From: an uncultured Muribaculaceae bacterium
GTDB taxonomy: Bacteria; Bacteroidota; Bacteroidia; Bacteroidales; Muribaculaceae
Direction: 5' to 3'
NCBI GenBank assembly: GCA_910584055.1
Contig: CAJTZS010000020.1
Span: 7,846 to 71,845 of the forward strand
DNA: 64,000 nucleotides
In this document: positions 38,515 through 47,898 of the stretch, in pieces
How the letters are laid out: each line of letters begins with the position of its first letter
Position numbering within the stretch: the stretch's first letter is position 1
Made by a program: the position numbers and the translations under genes
Notes under the pieces: model-generated
Told to the model about the DNA's origin: nothing
What the model saw: the letters and a program-made list of their open reading frames with translations, nothing else
The model's database searches: none

Positions 38515-41500
38515 TTAGAGTGTTACACTGATACCGAATGAATATGTACGGGACAATGGCATAGTTGAGCCACCCTTGGCCGACCCTATCGTTTCCGGGT
38601 CAAATAGTTTAGACATCTTTGTGCCTGTCCAGAGATTCTCGCCCGAGAAATATATCCTTACGTTCTCGAAGCCTGCTTTCCTTGTGAGATTGACAGGAAG
38701 CGTATAACCGACCTGAAGGTTTTTCAGACGAATATAGGAAGCATCCTGAACATAGCGCGACTGCACCTGACGGTTCTTGCTTCCGCCATCCTTTACCGGA
38801 CGGGGATAATAGCTGTCGAGGTTGGGCTGAGCATATCCATTGGCCACTGACCAGGAGTTCTCGTCGCGGAAATAGTCGGCATGCGGTGTAAGGAACTGCG
38901 CCCACCATTCTGAATTGTCAGCGCCCCAGAAGTAATTATGGTTCTGGAAGAAATCACGTTTGCCTACACCCTGGAAGAACACACGCAAGTCAAATCCTTT
39001 ATAGGCTGCATTCAAATCAAGCGAGAACATATAGCGCGGCTGTTTGCTGCCGAGAAGTTTCTTGTCGCCTTTGTCGTCAATGCGGTCGGCACCCCAGTCG
39101 ATTACGCCATCGCCATTGAGGTCTTTGTACATTATGTCACCGGCTCCCAGATCAGAACCGATCGCCTTCATTCCCTGACGGGGAGTAGCAGGCGCATGGC
39201 CGTGGAATGCAGTGTAGTTGGCATCGAGCGCATCAAGATAGGCATCCATTTCCGCCTGGCTCTTTGCGATGCCGAGAGTCTCATAACCCCAGATTTCATC
39301 ATAGTAACGTCCTGGAATATAATTGTTGATGCTGTTGGTGAGGTTACCCTCATAACGCGTAACTTTGGACCGTGCATCGGAAAGTACGAAACGCGCACCG
39401 TAGCTGAATCCGCATGCCAGGGCATCGTTCCATGCAATTTCAAGTTCCCATCCGTGTGTGCGGAGGTCGCAGTTGTTTGTCTTCGGCACATCGGTTCCAA
39501 GGATGTTCGGAAGTTCGGCTGCCGGGCCAACCATGTTCTTGGTGTCGCGGATGAACCATTCGAAGCTACCTGTGAGTCGGTTGTTGAACAATCCCCAGTC
39601 GAGACCTACATTGTAATTGTAGATTTTCTCCCATGTAAGAAGTTCACTGATGAGACCCGGGAATCCCGCCGTGTTGGGTTTCGAGCCGTTCTGAAGCCAG
39701 CCGCCGTTGCCCATACCGATCGACATCACCCGATAAGTCTGATACCAGTTGTTGGTATTCTGATTGCCAAGCATACCATACGACGCACGTAGCTTGAGGT
39801 TGTTGCATACCGTAGTAAAATCCTCCCAGAATTTTTCGTTTGCTATGTTCCACCCTATTGAGGCAGATGGAAGCAATATCCAGCGGCGGTTCTCACGGAA
39901 GCGGGATGTTCCGTCGTAACGAAGATTGAATTCAGCCAGATAACGGCTGTCATAGTTGTAGTTGATACGTCCGAAGAAGCCGGCCGTGTTCCATTGCCAA
40001 CGTCCCCCTGACAATTTCGGAGTAACAGCACTGCCGTTGCCGCCCAATCCAGTGGTCAGGTCTATCTCGGGCAGGTCGGGATTCTGTATGCCGTCACGTT
40101 GCATGCGGTATTTCGACTGGCTCATGCCTTCTGTCTGAAAACCGAGCATGAAATGGAAATTATTCCTGTCACGCAAAGTCCAGTCATAGTTGGAGTAAAC
40201 GTTTACATTGTAGAAATTCTCACTATTGTTTTTCTCCACAACCCTACCGCTGTAACCGTTGTCGGTCGCATAGGGTGTCCCGTCAACCTTATGGTTGTAA
40301 AGTTTCTGATAATCAGAATGGAAACGATGGGTAAACGTTGAATAGTTGAACTCCGCATGTATATCCCATCCTTTCAGCGGTCTGAAGATAAGGTTGAGTT
40401 GAGTATAGTTACGGTCGTCTTGCGTGCGGGCCTCACCTCCGTTAACAAGACCGTTGGCAGGCGAAGGAGCGTCGTAGAGATAACCGTTTGGATCATAAAG
40501 GGGCAGTGTCGGCCATCCCTGACGACCTGTAGCGTCATAGAGCACATCGTCTTCCTCGTTGACATCCCCGTTGCCTCCGTTATACCATGTCATGGCGCTC
40601 GGACGGGAATAGTCCTGACGAATCCATCTGTGGGAGAATCCGAACGACAGCCACTTGTAAAGGTCAACATTGAATTTACCGGTGATGGTGTAGCGTTTGA
40701 AATCCTCTTTCCCGAGTTTCATCTTACCGCCGTCACCAAGGAAGTTGGTTGAGAAATAATAATTGAATTTCTCTTTCCCACCGCTCACGCTGAGATTGTG
40801 CTCCTGTGCGAATGTGGTTTTCTTGTACAGCTCATCAAACCAGTCAACATTTGCCCATGCCCCGTCATGGTCATACGGATTTTTCCAGTATTCTCCATTG
40901 GGGGCCATCGTATTCAGCGGATCAAACACTCCGTCCTCATTCAAAAGGGTGCCCTGCTGATATGCAAGGATCTTCTCTATATCCGCCGGCTGGAAGTATA
41001 TGTCTCTATTGGAGTTTTTCATATAATCGTTCATAGACAGGGCGAATGTGTATGAGTCCTGCGTATGCGGGCGGTTGATCAGGTTGCTGAACCGGAATGA
41101 GTTGTTATAGTTGATCGTGGGCTTTCCTTCGGAACCCTTCTTGGTTGTCACCAGAATCACACCGAACGGTGCACGGCTACCGTAGATAGATGCCGCGGCT
41201 GCATCCTTCAGCACGGATATGCTCTCAATATCCTGAGGATTCAATGCGTTGATGTCGCCCTCCATACCGTCGATAAGTATAAGCGGAGAGCCACTCGAAC
41301 CGTCGCCGATTGTGCCGCCGCCACGAATCTGGATTGAGGGTGTCGTGCCGAGCTTACCATTCCCCTGGGTGATCTGCAGGCCGGGGACAACGCCCTGCAA
41401 CGCCTGGGCTGCACTCGCCACGGGGCGTTCTTTAAGGGCTTTCTGATCCGCCACGCTGACAGACCCCGTCAGGTTCACCTTCTTCTGGGTTCCGAAACCT

Positions 41501-41886
41501 ACGACAACAAGATCATCAAGAACGGCTGAATTGGGTTTGAGGAATACAGAAAGAGGTTCAGCCGATTTTACGGTGACTTCATAATCCTCACACCCGACAT
41601 AGGTGATAACCAGAGTCGATCCGACCGGAACCTTTATGGAGAAGTTTCCGTCCAAATCCGTCATTGTCCCGTTTTTAGGATTGGATTTTTCACGCACGGA
41701 AGCACCGATAACAGGACCTTCCGCATCATTTACAGTTCCTTTGGCTGTAATCTGTTGACCGTTGACCACTGAAGTCTGCGCGCGGCCTTGAGCATTCATG
41801 GCATTAGGCGCTAAGGCTACCAGACTCCCACACAGCAACAGCGAAGCTAACAGCTTTCCATCTGAAAAGAAATGTGAGTTCATCAA
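38515..41886 (-). CDS. SusC/RagA-family TonB-dependent outer membrane transporter
   Basis: The 1123-residue protein has a signal peptide (ending near ALAPNAMNAQG), a carboxypeptidase-D regulatory-like domain (GTVNDAEGPVIGASV, TYVGCEDYEV), a plug domain with the SusC signature SIQIRGGG and DPQDIESISVLKDAAAA-like segment (residues about 190-240), and a long beta barrel ending in SRTYSFGISVTL. SusC proteins import oligosaccharides using TonB energy. It is the first gene of the minus-strand unit and is divergent from the hybrid sensor that probably controls it. No break is visible over its whole length. Confidence 0.96.
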   Translation of the reverse strand: MMNSHFFSDGKLLASLLLCGSLVALAPNAMNAQGRAQTSVVNGQQITAKGTVNDAEGPVIGASVREKSNPKNGTMTDLDGNFSIKVPVGSTLVITYVGCEDYEVTVKSAEPLSVFLKPNSAVLDDLVVVGFGTQKKVNLTGSVSVADQKALKERPVASAAQALQGVVPGLQITQGNGKLGTTPSIQIRGGGTIGDGSSGSPLILIDGMEGDINALNPQDIESISVLKDAAAASIYGSRAPFGVILVTTKKGSEGKPTINYNNSFRFSNLINRPHTQDSYTFALSMNDYMKNSNRDIYFQPADIEKILAYQQGTLLNEDGVFDPLNTMAPNGEYWKNPYDHDGAWANVDWFDELYKKTTFAQEHNLSVSGGKEKFNYYFSTNFLGDGGKMKLGKEDFKRYTITGKFNVDLYKWLSFGFSHRWIRQDYSRPSAMTWYNGGNGDVNEEDDVLYDATGRQGWPTLPLYDPNGYLYDAPSPANGLVNGGEARTQDDRNYTQLNLIFRPLKGWDIHAEFNYSTFTHRFHSDYQKLYNHKVDGTPYATDNGYSGRVVEKNNSENFYNVNVYSNYDWTLRDRNNFHFMLGFQTEGMSQSKYRMQRDGIQNPDLPEIDLTTGLGGNGSAVTPKLSGGRWQWNTAGFFGRINYNYDSRYLAEFNLRYDGTSRFRENRRWILLPSASIGWNIANEKFWEDFTTVCNNLKLRASYGMLGNQNTNNWYQTYRVMSIGMGNGGWLQNGSKPNTAGFPGLISELLTWEKIYNYNVGLDWGLFNNRLTGSFEWFIRDTKNMVGPAAELPNILGTDVPKTNNCDLRTHGWELEIAWNDALACGFSYGARFVLSDARSKVTRYEGNLTNSINNYIPGRYYDEIWGYETLGIAKSQAEMDAYLDALDANYTAFHGHAPATPRQGMKAIGSDLGAGDIMYKDLNGDGVIDWGADRIDDKGDKKLLGSKQPRYMFSLDLNAAYKGFDLRVFFQGVGKRDFFQNHNYFWGADNSEWWAQFLTPHADYFRDENSWSVANGYAQPNLDSYYPRPVKDGGSKNRQVQSRYVQDASYIRLKNLQVGYTLPVNLTRKAGFENVRIYFSGENLWTGTKMSKLFDPETIGSAKGGSTMPLSRTYSFGISVTL

Positions 41887-41923
41887 TGTTAGTTGTTTAA
41901 AAAGTTATTATTGAGTTTTGGCA

Positions 41924-41931
41924 CAAAATTA
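41924..41931 (-). promoter_or_regulatory. -7 box upstream of susC
   Basis: TAATTTTG on the minus strand matches TAnnTTTG exactly, 38 nt before the susC ATG. There is no TTTG at -33, as often seen at activator-dependent susC promoters. The site for the hybrid sensor's DNA-binding domain should lie upstream, within 41932-42120, but I could not identify it. Confidence 0.5.
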
Positions 41932-42122
41932 TTAAAGAGCCTACCATCAGAGTGTGAAAAATAGGTCAATGACCATGGTAAATATTTCAAGGTCTAAATT
42001 TCTTTTCATTTGAACTGTTTCCACGACAGCCTCGTTCCGCAGGTTTTAAGGCGATCCTTTCAATTATTGTGATAAAACGTTCATATTGGTCACCGTCAAC
42101 ACAATCCTTGAAGTATTTTCAT

Positions 42123-42130
42123 TATATTTG
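42123..42130 (+). promoter_or_regulatory. -7 box upstream of the hybrid sensor
   Basis: TATATTTG matches TAnnTTTG exactly, 43 nt before the chosen ATG at 42173. It lies inside the longer open frame that starts at 42086, which argues against that earlier start. No -33 TTTG is at the usual spacing. Confidence 0.5.
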
Positions 42131-42172
42131 CAATGCTTATGCTACTCTACTTTTAGAAGTTGTTTAAACACC

Positions 42173-45100
42173 ATGAAACATTTTCTTTTCATTCTTTTAG
42201 TTGTTGTGTCCATTATTCCTGTCAAAGGGAAGGAAATTCACGAATTGCCTTTGGTCATAGAGCATATCGGGCTGAAGGAAGGTTTGTCTAACAGTTATGT
42301 CACCGACATCACGCAAGACAGGCACGGCTTCATATGGATAGGAAGCGATGGAGGACTGAACCGTTTCGACGGCGAGAATTTCCGATTATTCAATGAGCGC
42401 GACACTCCGCTGAAGGGAAACTCCATCAATACGCTCTTTTATGATGAGGATGCCGATAAATTATGGATAGGCTCAAAAAAAGGACTTGACATCCTTGACT
42501 GCCGGACCCTCAGATTTGAAGAGCCTGCACTTCCTTCGAATCTGGGGCAGCTCAACATTGTTGATTTCGGACGCGCGTCAGATGGCGGCATATACATCGT
42601 GAACCACTACGATTTCATTATCCACTATAGCAAGACCGACGGACGTTACACCATATACAGGCAGGAGGATCTCCCTGGATTGCCTATGTCTTTCAGAAGC
42701 ATAGCCGACGACGGACAGGGAAATGTCTATATCGGACATGCCAACAGTGGCTTCAGCATAGTAAACTTCAAGACCAGAAACATCGAGCATTTCTCTCACG
42801 AACCGGGAAACGACAAAAGCCTGCCGGGGAATAACGTCAAGGACATCTTTATCGACAGATACAACAATATATGGCTCGGCACGGACTACGGACTGGCCCT
42901 TTTCAATCCAGGGACAAAATCCTTTTCCTCGTTCCCCCGTAACAGCTTCCCGGATAATGCCGCAGTCTCACAAAGCATATATTCCATAAAGGAATCAAGC
43001 GACGGCAGGCTATGGATAGGAAGCGACATAGGAGGCGTATCGTTACTCGACATAAGGGATCTGTCGCTGTCAAATCCCGACCGGCTGAAATTTGTCAATA
43101 TCCCCACAACAGGAGGGCGCAACGGAGTGTCATCGGTCAATGTGCACAGTGTTTTCCAGGACATTTACGGCAATATGTGGATCGGCAACTATAGCGAAGG
43201 CCTCGATTTCATAAGCCGGACTCAATCAAAATTCAGCCTTCTCCCCTACTTCAACGGCAGTGACAAGCAGAAGAAACCTGTCTGGGCTGTCCATGCTGAC
43301 AGCGAGGGGAAGGTATGGGCGGCAACAGAAAACTCGATTCTGCTGTTCGAAAATGGAAAAATCTATAAAGAGTATGACCTTTCAAAATATCTCGACAGGT
43401 TCCATGGTAGGATATATGCCCTGACAAGAATAGGGAACGAGCTACTGTTCAGCACATCGCGGAACGACGGTATCTTTATCCTTGACATTCCGAGCGGAAA
43501 TGTCAGAAAAGCTGCCATCCCCGGAGAGAGAAACTACGCCAATTGTTTCACCACGCTCAGGAACGGACGCACATACGTCGGAATGCAGGATGGCCTATAT
43601 GAATATGCCGATGGGAAAATACATAAACTTGAGAAAATATCAAACGCGATATCCAACCTGATTCCAAACGGGATAGCCATGGACCGTCTGGACAATCTTT
43701 GGATAGGAACTTACGGTGACGGAATATTTGTTTTTGACAGGAACGAGAAACTGAAATTCCATCTAAACGATACCAATGGATTGATTTCCAATGCCGTGAA
43801 GCAATTGTACGTTGATTCCCGAGGCTGGCTTTGGGTCGCAGGACAGGATGGACTGAGTCTGATAAAAGACACAAGCCGGCCGCAGCAAATCATCAACTAT
43901 GATTATAAGGACGGCCTGAACGACATCCACATACGCGCATTGCAGGAAGACAGCGACGGAAACATATGGTTCTGCACGAACAATGGGCTGTCGCGATGGA
44001 ACAAATATAATTCCAAGATCGACAACTATGACTACCGCGATGGCGTGCCCCACAGCAATTTCATGGACAGGGCGGCATGTATAACTCCGGATGGAACGCT
44101 GTATTTCGGATCCATGAACGGAATATGCTCTTTCAATCCAAGAAACTTTCAGAAAGCCGACGACAACATCCCGGTCAGGATAGTGGAATGTCAGAGCATA
44201 ATAACTCCGGATGAGAACATTGACAACATCATGCTCGGAGCGGGCAATGAGGAAGGCATACACGTTCCTTACGACATGAATTCCCTGAGGATCGTATTCT
44301 CTGTGCCAGATTTCTCACAAAGCCGCGCCGTTGAGTATTCCTATATGGTGGAGGGTCTTGACAACAACTGGATAATGGCAGGCCGAGACCACACAGCGAC
44401 TCTCCGCAACCTTTCCCCCGGAACATATACGTTCAAGGTCAGGGCGCGCATGAGAGACCAGGAATGGAACGATGCCAACATCTCTACCCTTAAGATAACC
44501 GTGACTCCGCCGTTATGGCTGACATGGTATGCCAAGATATTTTATGCCTTGGCAATCGGTCTGCTGGTCTATTCAATAATACGGATATACAAACACCGGC
44601 TGCTGCTGAAGAGCAAACTGGAGATGGAACGTCGCAAAAGCATTGACGAGCAGCAGTTGAACAATGAACGCCTCCGCTTCTATACAAATATCACACATGA
44701 GCTCCGAACCCCTCTCACCCTTATCCTGGGACCGCTTGAGGACCTCGTATCCGACAAGGAATTACCTGCGACTTACAAGAAACGGATCAAGACCATCCAT
44801 TCAAGCGCGATCCGGTTGCTGAATCTCATAAACCAAATTCTTGAATTCCGCAAAACGGAGACACAGAACAGGCATCTGACTGTTGCCAAGGGACAATTGT
44901 CCACGGTCGTGACAGAAATAGGACTTAGATACAAGGAATTGAACAATAACAACAAAGTCTCCATCAACCTCAATATCGACAACAACATACCTGACATGTA
45001 TTTTGACAGCGATGTCATCCATACAATCCTGAACAATCTTTTGAGCAACGCTGTCAAATATACTCCGGAAGGATTCATCAACCTCTATCTGAGAACCGTA

Positions 45101-46240
45101 AACATAAATAATGAAGACTTTGCGGAAATAGCGGTGGCAGACACCGGTTATGGAATCGAAGAAAAGGCCCTTCCTCATATTTTCGACAGATATTATCAAG
45201 CCGAGGGCAAACATCAGGCGTCAGGATCCGGCATAGGCCTGGCTCTGGTCAAATCATTGTCGGACCTCCATAACGGGTCATTGTCGGTCGACAGCAAGAT
45301 TGGAAAGGGAACCACCTTTGTTTTCCGCCTCCGGATCAGCAATACATATCCCTCCGCGCTGCATAAGGAAAATGACGGTCCGGCCTCGGGACGTATGGAG
45401 GAATCCGTCATGGAGGAACGATCCGAAACCAAATTGCCGACAGTGCTTGTTGTCGAGGATAACGATGACATTCGCGAATATATAGAGTCCTCCCTGTCGA
45501 AAAAATATAGGGTCATCACGGCTACTAACGGGCAGGAGGGACTTGCATTGGCAAAGGAAAATATTCCTGACATCATAATCAGCGATATCATGATGCCAGT
45601 GATGGACGGAATCGAATTATGCAGGAGAATCAAGGACAATATCAACACAAGCCATATTCCCGTAATTCTGCTAACGGCCAAGGATTCCATCCAGGACAAG
45701 GAAACAGGGTATGAGATGGGAGCGGATTCCTACATAACCAAACCATTCAGCGCGAAACTGTTGATAAGCAGGATAAATAATATTATTGAATCCCGCAGAC
45801 AGCTTGCCTCCATAATATCCGCCCATGTCAAGGGGGCTGCGCAAGCCCCCTTGACTGCACCTCCGGCACCGGAGGGCACAAAAGAGCCTGAGCGTGTGCA
45901 GCTCAGGCTCAGTAAACTCGACCAGGAATTTATTCAGAAATTCACAAAAATAGTTGAAGACAATCTTACAATGTCGGGACTCGACATGAACTATATGCAG
46001 GATGCGATGAACATGAGCCACAGCACACTCTATCGGAAAATGAAGGGACTCACAGGAATGTCGGGTAATGAGTTCATACGAAAAATCCGCCTCAAACACG
46101 GTTACGAGCTGCTGAAAGACGGCTGTAACGTATCTGAGGCGGCATATTCATGCGGTTTCAACGATGTAGGCTATTTCCGCACCTGCTTCAAGGATGAATA
46201 CGGGATGTCTCCATCCCAGTTCATAAAGCAGCTTTCATAA
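42173..46240 (+). CDS. Hybrid two-component system sensor/regulator of the locus
   Basis: This single protein of 1355 residues combines sensing and DNA binding, as is typical of Bacteroidetes glycan loci. Start 42173 gives a signal peptide (MKHFLFILLVVVSIIPVKG). Then come a two-bladed periplasmic propeller sensor with repeats such as DRHGFIWIGSDGGLNRFDG, a Y_Y_Y domain near residues 715-780, a membrane segment (YAKIFYALAIGLLVYSIIRI), HisKA with phospho-His842 in NITHELRTPLTL, an ATPase domain (LLSNAVKY, VADTGYGI, GSGIGLALVKSL), a receiver with Asp1138 in IISDIMMPVMDG, and an AraC-type helix-turn-helix to the end. All phosphotransfer residues are present. It is divergent from susC and probably activates it when bound to a liberated oligosaccharide. 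Its last 20 bases overlap the convergent GH43 gene. Confidence 0.95.
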   Translation: MKHFLFILLVVVSIIPVKGKEIHELPLVIEHIGLKEGLSNSYVTDITQDRHGFIWIGSDGGLNRFDGENFRLFNERDTPLKGNSINTLFYDEDADKLWIGSKKGLDILDCRTLRFEEPALPSNLGQLNIVDFGRASDGGIYIVNHYDFIIHYSKTDGRYTIYRQEDLPGLPMSFRSIADDGQGNVYIGHANSGFSIVNFKTRNIEHFSHEPGNDKSLPGNNVKDIFIDRYNNIWLGTDYGLALFNPGTKSFSSFPRNSFPDNAAVSQSIYSIKESSDGRLWIGSDIGGVSLLDIRDLSLSNPDRLKFVNIPTTGGRNGVSSVNVHSVFQDIYGNMWIGNYSEGLDFISRTQSKFSLLPYFNGSDKQKKPVWAVHADSEGKVWAATENSILLFENGKIYKEYDLSKYLDRFHGRIYALTRIGNELLFSTSRNDGIFILDIPSGNVRKAAIPGERNYANCFTTLRNGRTYVGMQDGLYEYADGKIHKLEKISNAISNLIPNGIAMDRLDNLWIGTYGDGIFVFDRNEKLKFHLNDTNGLISNAVKQLYVDSRGWLWVAGQDGLSLIKDTSRPQQIINYDYKDGLNDIHIRALQEDSDGNIWFCTNNGLSRWNKYNSKIDNYDYRDGVPHSNFMDRAACITPDGTLYFGSMNGICSFNPRNFQKADDNIPVRIVECQSIITPDENIDNIMLGAGNEEGIHVPYDMNSLRIVFSVPDFSQSRAVEYSYMVEGLDNNWIMAGRDHTATLRNLSPGTYTFKVRARMRDQEWNDANISTLKITVTPPLWLTWYAKIFYALAIGLLVYSIIRIYKHRLLLKSKLEMERRKSIDEQQLNNERLRFYTNITHELRTPLTLILGPLEDLVSDKELPATYKKRIKTIHSSAIRLLNLINQILEFRKTETQNRHLTVAKGQLSTVVTEIGLRYKELNNNNKVSINLNIDNNIPDMYFDSDVIHTILNNLLSNAVKYTPEGFINLYLRTVNINNEDFAEIAVADTGYGIEEKALPHIFDRYYQAEGKHQASGSGIGLALVKSLSDLHNGSLSVDSKIGKGTTFVFRLRISNTYPSALHKENDGPASGRMEESVMEERSETKLPTVLVVEDNDDIREYIESSLSKKYRVITATNGQEGLALAKENIPDIIISDIMMPVMDGIELCRRIKDNINTSHIPVILLTAKDSIQDKETGYEMGADSYITKPFSAKLLISRINNIIESRRQLASIISAHVKGAAQAPLTAPPAPEGTKEPERVQLRLSKLDQEFIQKFTKIVEDNLTMSGLDMNYMQDAMNMSHSTLYRKMKGLTGMSGNEFIRKIRLKHGYELLKDGCNVSEAAYSCGFNDVGYFRTCFKDEYGMSPSQFIKQLS
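45827..45910. repeat. Three consecutive hairpins in the receiver-to-AraC linker
   Basis: Within 84 coding bases lie three perfect inverted repeats: a 12-bp stem with 5-nt loop (45827-45855), a 7-bp stem with 2-nt loop (45860-45875), and a 10-bp stem with 7-nt loop (45884-45910). They encode a Pro/Ala/Glu-rich linker (VKGAAQAPLTAPPAPEG). The density is far above that in the flanking coding sequence. Confidence 0.88.
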
Positions 46241-46253
46241 GCTGCTTTATGAA
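46220..46253. terminator. 15-bp palindrome containing both stop codons of convergent genes
   Basis: Arms 46220-46234 and 46239-46253 pair perfectly around the loop TCAT. The hybrid sensor ends at 46240 and the GH43-SGNH gene ends at 46221, so both stops fall inside it. Because of the symmetry both proteins read FIKQL near their ends. A bidirectional terminator is likely. Confidence 0.8.
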
Positions 46254-47843
46254 ATCCTCCCCCCTCCCAAGCAACAGGTCGTGACCGGCGTCATTCAGAT
46301 GCGCGGTGTCGTCTGCTCCCTGGAAATAACGCTTCCTGAAAGCCGGATCGTTGACATTGATGACGCATTTCGTATTGTCGAGAACCGGCACTCCGTTTGC
46401 CTTGCAGACTTTCCGGATTTCCCCGATGACCTCGGGAAACTGCGCCCGGTTAACGTTCCATGGAGTTACGTACCCTATCGCCGCCTTCGGGCAGCGGATA
46501 CGTATATCCTTGAGTAATTTATCGAGAGATTCGGAAAAGTCTTCAAGCGTGCACTCTTCGCGGTTTGCTATCATGTAGGCATCGTTATGACCTGCCATGA
46601 TCATTACAACCGATGAAGATTCGGGGATTTCTCCGACACGCTCCGTCATAGCCTTCCCAAACCCTTCCTTGGTCTTGTCGAACGCCACACAATTGCCGTT
46701 GATGCCTAAATTGACATATCGAAGCCCGAGCCTCTGCGCCGCCTTGGAATGCCATGCCTCAAAGACGGGACGGCTATGGTTGCGGACATAGCTGTCGCCT
46801 ATCACGCAAAGAGTCTCTTTTTCTTTCGGTTTCCATTCCCCTGTCTTGAAATTAATATCAAAGCCATGCTGGTATTCAAATTTGCATTCCCCGTTGGAGA
46901 ATGAGATGGGGAAGATTATAGTTTTGGATTCAGGAAGTCCGGGATCCATCCAGCGGTCGCCGACATATAGATATGTGGTCTGCTTGTCTCCATTCACCTT
47001 GAGGATGGACGCAGCCTGAGTGTCGTAGGCCACATCGTCGCCTATCTGCTTTAACTCGCTCCAGCCAGATGTAAGGGATTTCGAACAGGAGAGCTTGCAT
47101 GGATTCGGATCCCAGCCGGTGCATGCCGACGACAGCATATAATACATGCCGTCAACCTTTACGATTGCAGGCGCCTCCCGGCTCTTATATTTGAACAGCT
47201 CGGTGTATTCCACCGCCGACAGGTAATCGTCCGAAAGACGGAACAGTCCAAGATGCTGGTTCTCCTCGATTGTGGAGATAAAGTAGGCAGTGCCGTCATC
47301 ATCTACGAACACGTTGCAGTCGCGCGATTTCACACCTAACGGGCATCCACCCCAATGAAACCGGTAAGGCCCGTTGACGTTGTCGCTGACAAAAACGCCG
47401 GCTTCCGACGCTCCATAGTTGCTGCTTTCCCAATGGCACCAGACCACATACTTGCCGGTCTTCTTGCAATACAGCAGTTTGGGGCGCTCGATCATCCTTG
47501 TCTTTCCAAGTTCCGGATGTGTCACCTCGTTTTCTATAATCTTACGTTCGAATTTCCAGTTCACAAGATCTTTGGATGAGTACATGTTCACATCCGGATT
47601 CCACGGTTTCGTGCGGTCTTCACCTATCATATACCACGTGTCACCTATCTGCAGGAAACCTGCGCCATGAGCCTGGACATCTTTTCCGCTGAAATCCTTC
47701 CACATTTCACCATTCTTTATAGTGGTCCAGCAACCGTCATCCGATGTGACGTTGCATTCCTCATTGGCTGTCTGCGCACAGACCGGACCTGCCGCCAACA
47801 CTGAAATAAAACTTAATAAACCTAAAAACTTCATCTTTATCAT
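46221..47843 (-). CDS. GH43-family galactanase-like enzyme fused to SGNH esterase
   Basis: The 540-residue protein has a signal peptide (MKFLGLLSFISVLAAGPVCA; a start at 47834 is also possible). Residues about 30-335 form a five-bladed GH43 propeller. The phrases DVQAHGAGFLQIGDTWYMIG, MIERPKLLYCKKTGKYVVW and REAPAIVKVDGMYYMLSS recall subfamily 24, the exo-beta-1,3-galactanases, although subfamily placement needs a search. Residues about 342-540 are an SGNH hydrolase with Ser351 in VIGDSYVRN, MAGHNDAY, and Asp512 and His515 in DDTAHLNDAGH. A hydrolase and an esterase in one polypeptide suggests an acetylated substrate. It lies 55 nt after GH115, and its stop overlaps that of the hybrid sensor. 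Confidence 0.85.
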   Translation of the reverse strand: MIKMKFLGLLSFISVLAAGPVCAQTANEECNVTSDDGCWTTIKNGEMWKDFSGKDVQAHGAGFLQIGDTWYMIGEDRTKPWNPDVNMYSSKDLVNWKFERKIIENEVTHPELGKTRMIERPKLLYCKKTGKYVVWCHWESSNYGASEAGVFVSDNVNGPYRFHWGGCPLGVKSRDCNVFVDDDGTAYFISTIEENQHLGLFRLSDDYLSAVEYTELFKYKSREAPAIVKVDGMYYMLSSACTGWDPNPCKLSCSKSLTSGWSELKQIGDDVAYDTQAASILKVNGDKQTTYLYVGDRWMDPGLPESKTIIFPISFSNGECKFEYQHGFDINFKTGEWKPKEKETLCVIGDSYVRNHSRPVFEAWHSKAAQRLGLRYVNLGINGNCVAFDKTKEGFGKAMTERVGEIPESSSVVMIMAGHNDAYMIANREECTLEDFSESLDKLLKDIRIRCPKAAIGYVTPWNVNRAQFPEVIGEIRKVCKANGVPVLDNTKCVINVNDPAFRKRYFQGADDTAHLNDAGHDLLLGRGEDFIKQLMKAAL

Positions 47844-47898
47844 TATGTTAGAATATTGTTGTACTGTGTATTATTTGTAACAAGAAAACATTTCAAAT

